A stretch of 64,000 bases of DNA from the NCBI RefSeq assembly GCF_030580935.1, contig NZ_JAUQOM010000012.1, forward strand, positions 1-64,000, given 5' to 3'. Positions 60,153 to 64,000 of the stretch are shown here, piece after piece. The notes under the pieces are model-generated. The model did not search any database and was not told the DNA's origin. It saw only the letters and a program-made list of their open reading frames with translations. Position 1 is the first letter of the stretch. Every line of letters begins with the position of its first letter. Source of the stretch: Sphingobium cyanobacteriorum. GTDB taxonomy: Bacteria; Pseudomonadota; Alphaproteobacteria; Sphingomonadales; Sphingomonadaceae. The position numbers and the translations under genes were made by a program.

Positions 60153-60902
60153 TCAGGGTTGAAAGCGAGCGGTTAAGGCGCTGGCGTGCGAACAAGCCTC
60201 GCCTGACCAAGCCGTTAGCCACTCGCGCCACGAACACGCAGCAAAGCGAACTTCTGCTCCCGCCACGCTTGTTGCAAAGTCCGCGATTTCGGTCCGATGG
60301 CGAGCGATGACTTCGGACGGTATCTCAGTCGACCCACGATGCCGCGGCTCAGCATAGATGTAGAGCAGGACGGGGGCTTTCCCAAGCTTCCGGCCCTCGG
60401 TGACGAGCCCGAAGGCATGCTTCACCAGCTGAGCAGCGTCTAGGTTTTCGAAGTGAGCAGCCCCGGACCGCAGGCGGTCGCGCATTGCGGTAAACGGCGC
60501 CATTCGCTCGCCCCACACGTCGCGATCATACGCGGCTGACAGATCGACGTTCTTGCTGTCGCGGAACGGCTCGAAGCGCTTTGACTCGACGCCGATGACA
60601 TGGGTGGCTGTTTCGACTGCGGCATCCAGCCACGGGTGCCGTCCGCCGGTCCAAGGAAAACGCATCTGCCGCTCTACATCGACCTTCCATGCTGGCCAGT
60701 CGAGGTCGGCGAGCGGTGGAAAGGGTGGGAGGCTCGCCGGCTGTTCGATGAACCATCCGAAGCCATTCACGGCGAGTGCCGCGCTGCTCTCCGGGCTGTC
60801 GAGCTTACCGCTGTCGATTTCATTCCCGGCAGCCTTACCCAACGCTGCGCGGACGAGATCCTCGGGCACCCCGGGCAAAAGAGCTAGAGAGCGGGTCGTC
60901 AT
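60153..60902 (-). CDS. Putative restriction-endonuclease-like protein (PGN_0703-like)
   Basis: A 249-residue protein. The segment WLDAAVETATHVIGVESKRF is D...ESK, matching the PD-(D/E)XK pattern of a family of putative endonucleases with HPWLD-x-VETxxHxIGxESKR. It is 15 bp upstream of the neighbouring PD-(D/E)XK-like gene and read together with it. ATG 60902 is preferred over TTG 60920. Confidence 0.6.
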   Translation of the reverse strand: MTTRSLALLPGVPEDLVRAALGKAAGNEIDSGKLDSPESSAALAVNGFGWFIEQPASLPPFPPLADLDWPAWKVDVERQMRFPWTGGRHPWLDAAVETATHVIGVESKRFEPFRDSKNVDLSAAYDRDVWGERMAPFTAMRDRLRSGAAHFENLDAAQLVKHAFGLVTEGRKLGKAPVLLYIYAEPRHRGSTEIPSEVIARHRTEIADFATSVAGAEVRFAACSWREWLTAWSGEACSHASALTARFQP

Positions 60903-60962
60903 CGCCCCAGGTTGAAGCACGCGCGCGAGGCTACTGCAAACGCTCAGGTGCCTGGAATAGAG

Positions 60963-61538
60963 TTATCCGTTCGAGGTCTTCACCTTGGCCAGGTGCAGTG
61001 CGCGGCGGGCCTCATCGGTAATGGTGTAGACTGCCTGGCGTTGCGCGCCGCGGTTGTGATGGTCAACGCGGAAGCCTTGATAGTGCCGGCGAACGAAGCC
61101 GGCGCGTACAAGTTCGGAAACGGCGCGGCTCACGTTTGTCCGGCCGGACTGCCTCACGCGCTTGCGAACGTGATCGTCTACGATCCGCTTTGCGACCTCC
61201 GGATCTGCCGGGAGGGCACGCTTCGCCTCCAATTCTTGGCGGACCTTGCCGGCGATCGCTTGCCGACGAGGGTCGCGCTGAGCCACTGGGATCAGCGCAT
61301 CGCAGAGCCAATCGCGCACGGGAATGCGGCGGCTTCCCTCGCGAACGTACGGGCCGGCCGAGCCCGTCTGGGCGCTCGCTTGGGCGATCAGGTTCAGCAC
61401 CATGAAGCTGTAGCGTGGCCGCTCGCAGACGACGGTTAGCCGTTCGAGGATTGCCGGCAGGTCGAGCGGCCGTTGCGGTTCATCCGCGTCCGCCTGCCGA
61501 GCGCGCTCCTCGAAGGAGAAGAGGTCGGGCTGAAACAT
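60963..61538 (-). CDS. Winged-helix-type hypothetical protein
   Basis: A 191-residue protein beginning MFQPDLFSFEERARQADADE. The C-terminal half has a winged-helix layout (TNVSRAVSELVRAGFVRRHY, GFRVDHHNRGAQRQAVYTIT, DEARRALHLAKV), so DNA binding is likely. Similar proteins are seen on sphingomonad plasmids; function unknown. Its 5' neighbour on the opposite strand is the small gene at 61697. Confidence 0.6.
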   Translation of the reverse strand: MFQPDLFSFEERARQADADEPQRPLDLPAILERLTVVCERPRYSFMVLNLIAQASAQTGSAGPYVREGSRRIPVRDWLCDALIPVAQRDPRRQAIAGKVRQELEAKRALPADPEVAKRIVDDHVRKRVRQSGRTNVSRAVSELVRAGFVRRHYQGFRVDHHNRGAQRQAVYTITDEARRALHLAKVKTSNG

Positions 61539-61608
61539 GGAACATTACAAGCACAGAGCGCCCGCGAAGTGAATCCCGCACAGGATAGCGAAGCAAGTTT
61601 GACCGCTC

Positions 61609-61640
61609 GCGGCACTTCACCGGGCGGGGCAAAGTGCCGC
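61609..61640. repeat. Stem-loop with repeated CCGCTCGCGG
   Basis: GCGGCACTT (61609-61617) and AAGTGCCGC (61632-61640) form a perfect 9-bp inverted repeat with a 14-bp loop. CCGCTCGCGG occurs at 61603-61612 and again at 61637-61646. Possible operator or terminator between divergent genes; no U-run. Confidence 0.5.
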
Positions 61641-61696
61641 TCGCGGCGTTCTCCTTGACTGGCGATCCCCGTGGCGCCGGGGCGGAAAGAGAGACG

Positions 61697-61864
61697 ATGA
61701 TGCAGGCGGACAAGGATGGCGGCGAGCTTGAACAGCTCGCTTACTCGATGATGGAGGTTGCATTACAGCTGCTCGACCGCGCCGGGGAAGGTGCGTCGTT
61801 GACGGCATGCCATCTGCAGCACGCGATCGATGTGAGCCCGCCCCGCCCGGCTGTGGCAACTTAG
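61697..61864 (+). CDS. Small hypothetical protein, 55 aa
   Basis: MMQADKDGGELEQLAYSMME and onward, a mostly helical acidic protein ending HAIDVSPPRPAVAT. A purine-rich GGAAAGAGAG precedes the ATG. No recognised family. It lies between the wHTH gene and the SOS-boxed umuDC operon and may be unrelated to both. Confidence 0.5.
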   Translation: MMQADKDGGELEQLAYSMMEVALQLLDRAGEGASLTACHLQHAIDVSPPRPAVAT

Positions 61865-61925
61865 CGGCGCCGAGGCGGAGTGCCGCGCGTGGTTCGGCGT
61901 TTCCCCAGCGCGCTCCAGCTTAGCC

Positions 61926-61940
61926 GTTCCCAAAATGTTC
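61926..61940 (+). promoter_or_regulatory. Alphaproteobacterial LexA (SOS) box upstream of umuD
   Basis: GTTC-CCAAAAT-GTTC matches exactly the alphaproteobacterial LexA site GTTC-N7-GTTC. It ends 45 bp before the umuD-like start, so DNA damage probably induces the operon. Confidence 0.85.
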
Positions 61941-61985
61941 TCCCGCGAGTTATGAAGGGGCAACTGACCGCACGAGACTCGATTC

Positions 61986-62411
61986 ATGTATGCCGTTCGC
62001 CTGACTGAAATCCCGTTTGAATTGGTCCCACACGAGGCTCGCATCCTGCTGTGCCGGACGCCAGCTGGCTTCCCCAGCCCCGCGGCGGATGACCTTGAAG
62101 AACCGATCGACCTGGGCGAATGGCTGATCGAGCAGCCGGCCGCGAGTTACGTCATGCGGGTGGACGGGCACTCCATGACCGGCGCCGGCATCAACGACGG
62201 CGATTTGATCGTCGTCAGCCGCGCGAAGGCGCCGCGCCCGGGGCACATCGTCGTTGCCCTGGTCCACGGCGACCGCACCCTGAAGCGGCTGAAGCGAATG
62301 GATGGTCGACTCTGGCTGGTGCCGGAGGCCGAAGGCTACCCACACACGGTCGTCGACGAGTTCGTCGAGATTTGGGGCGTCGTCGTCGGGCTCGCGCGTC
62401 GGTATGTATGA
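61986..62411 (+). CDS. umuD: UmuD-like S24 self-cleaving peptidase
   Basis: A 141-residue protein of the LexA/UmuD S24 family. The cleavage site is visible at TPAGFPSPAADD (A27-G28, the position of UmuD Cys24-Gly25), Ser63 in RVDGHSMTGAGINDGDLIVV and Lys100 in GDRTLKRLKR form the dyad. RecA-assisted cleavage would give the active UmuD' for polymerase V. It overlaps umuC by 4 bp (ATGA). Length equals E. coli UmuD (139). Confidence 0.9.
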   Translation: MYAVRLTEIPFELVPHEARILLCRTPAGFPSPAADDLEEPIDLGEWLIEQPAASYVMRVDGHSMTGAGINDGDLIVVSRAKAPRPGHIVVALVHGDRTLKRLKRMDGRLWLVPEAEGYPHTVVDEFVEIWGVVVGLARRYV

Positions 62412-63679
62412 GCACGCCCATCGCTCTGATCGACTGCAACTCTTACTATTGCTCGGCCGAACGCGCCTTTGATCCGAGACTAAAGGGCGTGCCCGTAGTG
62501 GTCGCTAGTAATAACGACGGCTGTGCAATAGCTCGCTCCGATGAGGCGAAGGCACTGGGCATTAAAATGGGCGACCCTATACACAAGATAAAGGACAGGA
62601 TAAAGGCGCACGGCATCCGCGTGCTTTCGTCCAATTACACGCTCTACGGCGACATGCAGCGCCGCGTACTTGCAGCGGTCGAGCCGTTCGCGCGGGACAT
62701 CGAGGTGTATAGTATCGACGAGAGCTTCTTGGACCTCGCCGGTTTTGAGGATCGCGACCTAGTAGCACACGCGCAGGCAATACGCGCCCAGGTCTTGCAA
62801 TGGACCACAATCCCGACCTGCGTAGGGATCGGTCCAACGAAGACGCTGGCGAAGCTGGGTAACGCGGCCGCCAAGAAGAACCCGCTGTTCGACGGGGTTG
62901 CCGACCTTCGAGACGAGCCGATCCGCGATTGGGTGCTGGAGCGGTTTCCCGTCGAGGACGTCTGGGGCGTCGGCAGCGCGACGGCGCGGAAGGTGAAGGA
63001 GCTGGGGATCCACACCGCGGCCGCACTCCGCGACATGCCGGTCAAGCAGGCGCGGAGCATGGGGACTGTCGTGCTGGAGCGTCTCGTGGCCGAGCTGCGA
63101 GGCGTGCCGGCCGCCGTGGTCGAGACGATCGAGCCGCAGCGAAAGGGCATGGCGGTGACACGCTCGTTCGGCCAGCCCGTGACGGATTTCGACGTGCTAA
63201 TGGGGGCAATCGCACAATACGCGATGCGCGCCGGAGAGAAGCTGCGTTCGCACGGGCTGGTCGCCGGCAGGCTCACGGTCCTGTTCCATACCAACCGCTT
63301 CGCCGATCGGCCGCAATACGGCGCTTCGCGGACACTGAGTCTGTATCCCATGACGGCCGATGGTCTGGAGCTCGTTCGCGTCGCACGGAGGGGAGCAGAG
63401 CATGCTTGGCGAGACGGGTACGCCTACACCAAGGCCGGCGTGATGCTCGAGGATCTGGTGTCGGCCGAGCTGCGGCCGCGCACGCTGTTCGAAGATGAGG
63501 CCGACAACGTCCGGCGCGAGCGGCTAATGGCCGCGCTCGACGACATCAATGGCAAGTTCGGCCGGTTTACCGCGGTGCCGGGCACGCAGGGGTTCAAGCG
63601 GGAATGGCGGATGCGGGCGGCCGCGAAGTCGCCGGCCTATACGACCCGGATCTCGGACGTGCCGGTGGTGCGCGCGTAG
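62408..63679 (+). CDS. umuC: UmuC-like Y-family DNA polymerase
   Basis: A 423-residue translesion polymerase. Palm residues: ALIDCNSYYCSAERAF (Asp9), VYSIDESFLDL (Asp-Glu pair) in the catalytic centre, IPTCVGIGPTKTLAKLGNAA and a little-finger domain with a terminal region similar to UmuC DUF4113. With UmuD' it forms an SOS-induced error-prone polymerase. Full length is as in the family (about 420). ATG 62408 overlaps umuD. Confidence 0.93.
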   Translation: MSTPIALIDCNSYYCSAERAFDPRLKGVPVVVASNNDGCAIARSDEAKALGIKMGDPIHKIKDRIKAHGIRVLSSNYTLYGDMQRRVLAAVEPFARDIEVYSIDESFLDLAGFEDRDLVAHAQAIRAQVLQWTTIPTCVGIGPTKTLAKLGNAAAKKNPLFDGVADLRDEPIRDWVLERFPVEDVWGVGSATARKVKELGIHTAAALRDMPVKQARSMGTVVLERLVAELRGVPAAVVETIEPQRKGMAVTRSFGQPVTDFDVLMGAIAQYAMRAGEKLRSHGLVAGRLTVLFHTNRFADRPQYGASRTLSLYPMTADGLELVRVARRGAEHAWRDGYAYTKAGVMLEDLVSAELRPRTLFEDEADNVRRERLMAALDDINGKFGRFTAVPGTQGFKREWRMRAAAKSPAYTTRISDVPVVRA

Positions 63680-63717
63680 GCGCGGGAACGAGTCTGGAGG
63701 GAGAGCGATTCCGTCAG

Positions 63718-64000
63718 GTGAAGCGCTTCAATCCCTCTCCGAGCCGGGAAGAGCTTAACGCCCTTCCAGCGGTCGCGCCGGACCTGCCGGAGGCGATGCA
63801 CTTCATGAACTGTCCGGCATGCGGTCAGATCGATTGCCGCGACCTGGGCGACGTGCTCCACCATGATCAGCCCGGGCACGAGCCGATCCCACACGGATCG
63901 CTGGGCGTGCATCCCCTCGGCTTTATCGAGCCGATGTTGCCGACGCTCGTCGACGTGCCTCCTGTCGGCGACGACTGGCTGCATGAGGTGAAGTACGACG
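63718..64000 (+). CDS. ATP-dependent DNA ligase with N-terminal Cys motif (partial, cut by window edge)
   Basis: A frame open to the window end from GTG 63718 (39 bp after umuC, GGAGGGAGAG upstream). The first 60 residues hold CPACGQIDC and a His/Asp-rich stretch (VLHHDQPGHEP), a zinc-ribbon-like N-terminus. They run in frame into GFIEPMLPTLVDVPPVGDDW and LHEVKYD, the start of a LigD-type ATP-dependent ligase domain whose active-site Lys is the K of EVKYD. Either a fused N-terminal domain or two proteins joined by chance read-through; ATG 63808 could also start the product. Confidence 0.75.
   Translation, partial: MKRFNPSPSREELNALPAVAPDLPEAMHFMNCPACGQIDCRDLGDVLHHDQPGHEPIPHGSLGVHPLGFIEPMLPTLVDVPPVGDDWLHEVKYD

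Noticed and set aside
1..64000. CRISPR arrays, tRNA and rRNA genes, riboswitches
   Set aside because: No regularly spaced direct repeats, no cloverleaf or CCA-ended tRNA-like sequence, and no rRNA signature were seen on either strand by reading; a covariance-model search was not possible.

Overview
The window is high-GC DNA whose proteins (czc-type metal efflux, EcfG-like sigma factor, HWE kinase, NodT/EmrAB efflux, sphingomonad-type acyl-CoA genes, ImuDC-like polymerase module) look alphaproteobacterial, most likely Sphingomonadaceae. It is an accessory region, a plasmid or genomic island: almost every segment is bounded or cut by a mobile element, and no tRNA, rRNA, CRISPR array or core ribosomal gene was seen.

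Layout. (1) 1-4870: a heavy-metal efflux island read leftwards (CDF transporter, His-rich small protein, czcC, czcB, czcA) with a divergent MerR regulator and a textbook 19-bp-spacer MerR promoter; czcA is cut at 119/120 by the end of an IS6-family element that runs off the window. (2) 4871-5961: mostly non-coding, with a perfect 18-bp inverted repeat and one small protein gene. (3) 5962-41332: a complete 35,371-bp Tn5053/Tn402-like (TniA-TniB-TniQ) transposon, with 26-bp terminal inverted repeats (23/26 identical), extra TniA-type repeats inside both ends and a perfect 5-bp target duplication GATCC. (4) 41388-48190: a tyrosine recombinase and the wreck of a WYL-regulated DUF499/helicase defence-type operon, collapsed by an IS3-family element. 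(5) 48312-58372: a small basic protein, AddB-like nuclease, AddA-like helicase-nuclease and a YkgJ-type cysteine-cluster protein, the last split by an IS66 element with an 8-bp target duplication. (6) 58443-64000: uncharacterised proteins (two with PD-(D/E)XK-like signatures), a LexA-boxed umuDC operon and the start of an ATP-dependent DNA ligase.

The transposon cargo is unusual for this family, which mostly carries resistance genes. It holds a decayed kinase/receiver pair beside an ECF sigma factor; an MCE (MlaD)-TetR-AarF operon; a long, tightly overlapping leftward operon for CoA-dependent catabolism (nitronate monooxygenase-like, thiolase-like, DUF35, two acyl-CoA dehydrogenases, acyl-CoA ligase, Baeyer-Villiger monooxygenase, alpha/beta hydrolase) under a GntR regulator; a divergent enoyl-CoA hydratase-thioesterase-Nudix operon; an EmrA-EmrB-NodT tripartite pump with MarR; a serine resolvase; a VapBC-like toxin-antitoxin pair; and, beside the right end, the DUF5131 (Gp37/Gp68) and TcmP pair. 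My inference is a self-contained catabolic transposon for a ketone-containing, probably alicyclic or side-chain-bearing substrate, with its own uptake/efflux and stabilisation genes. All functions come from reading motifs in the sequence; no database search was run.
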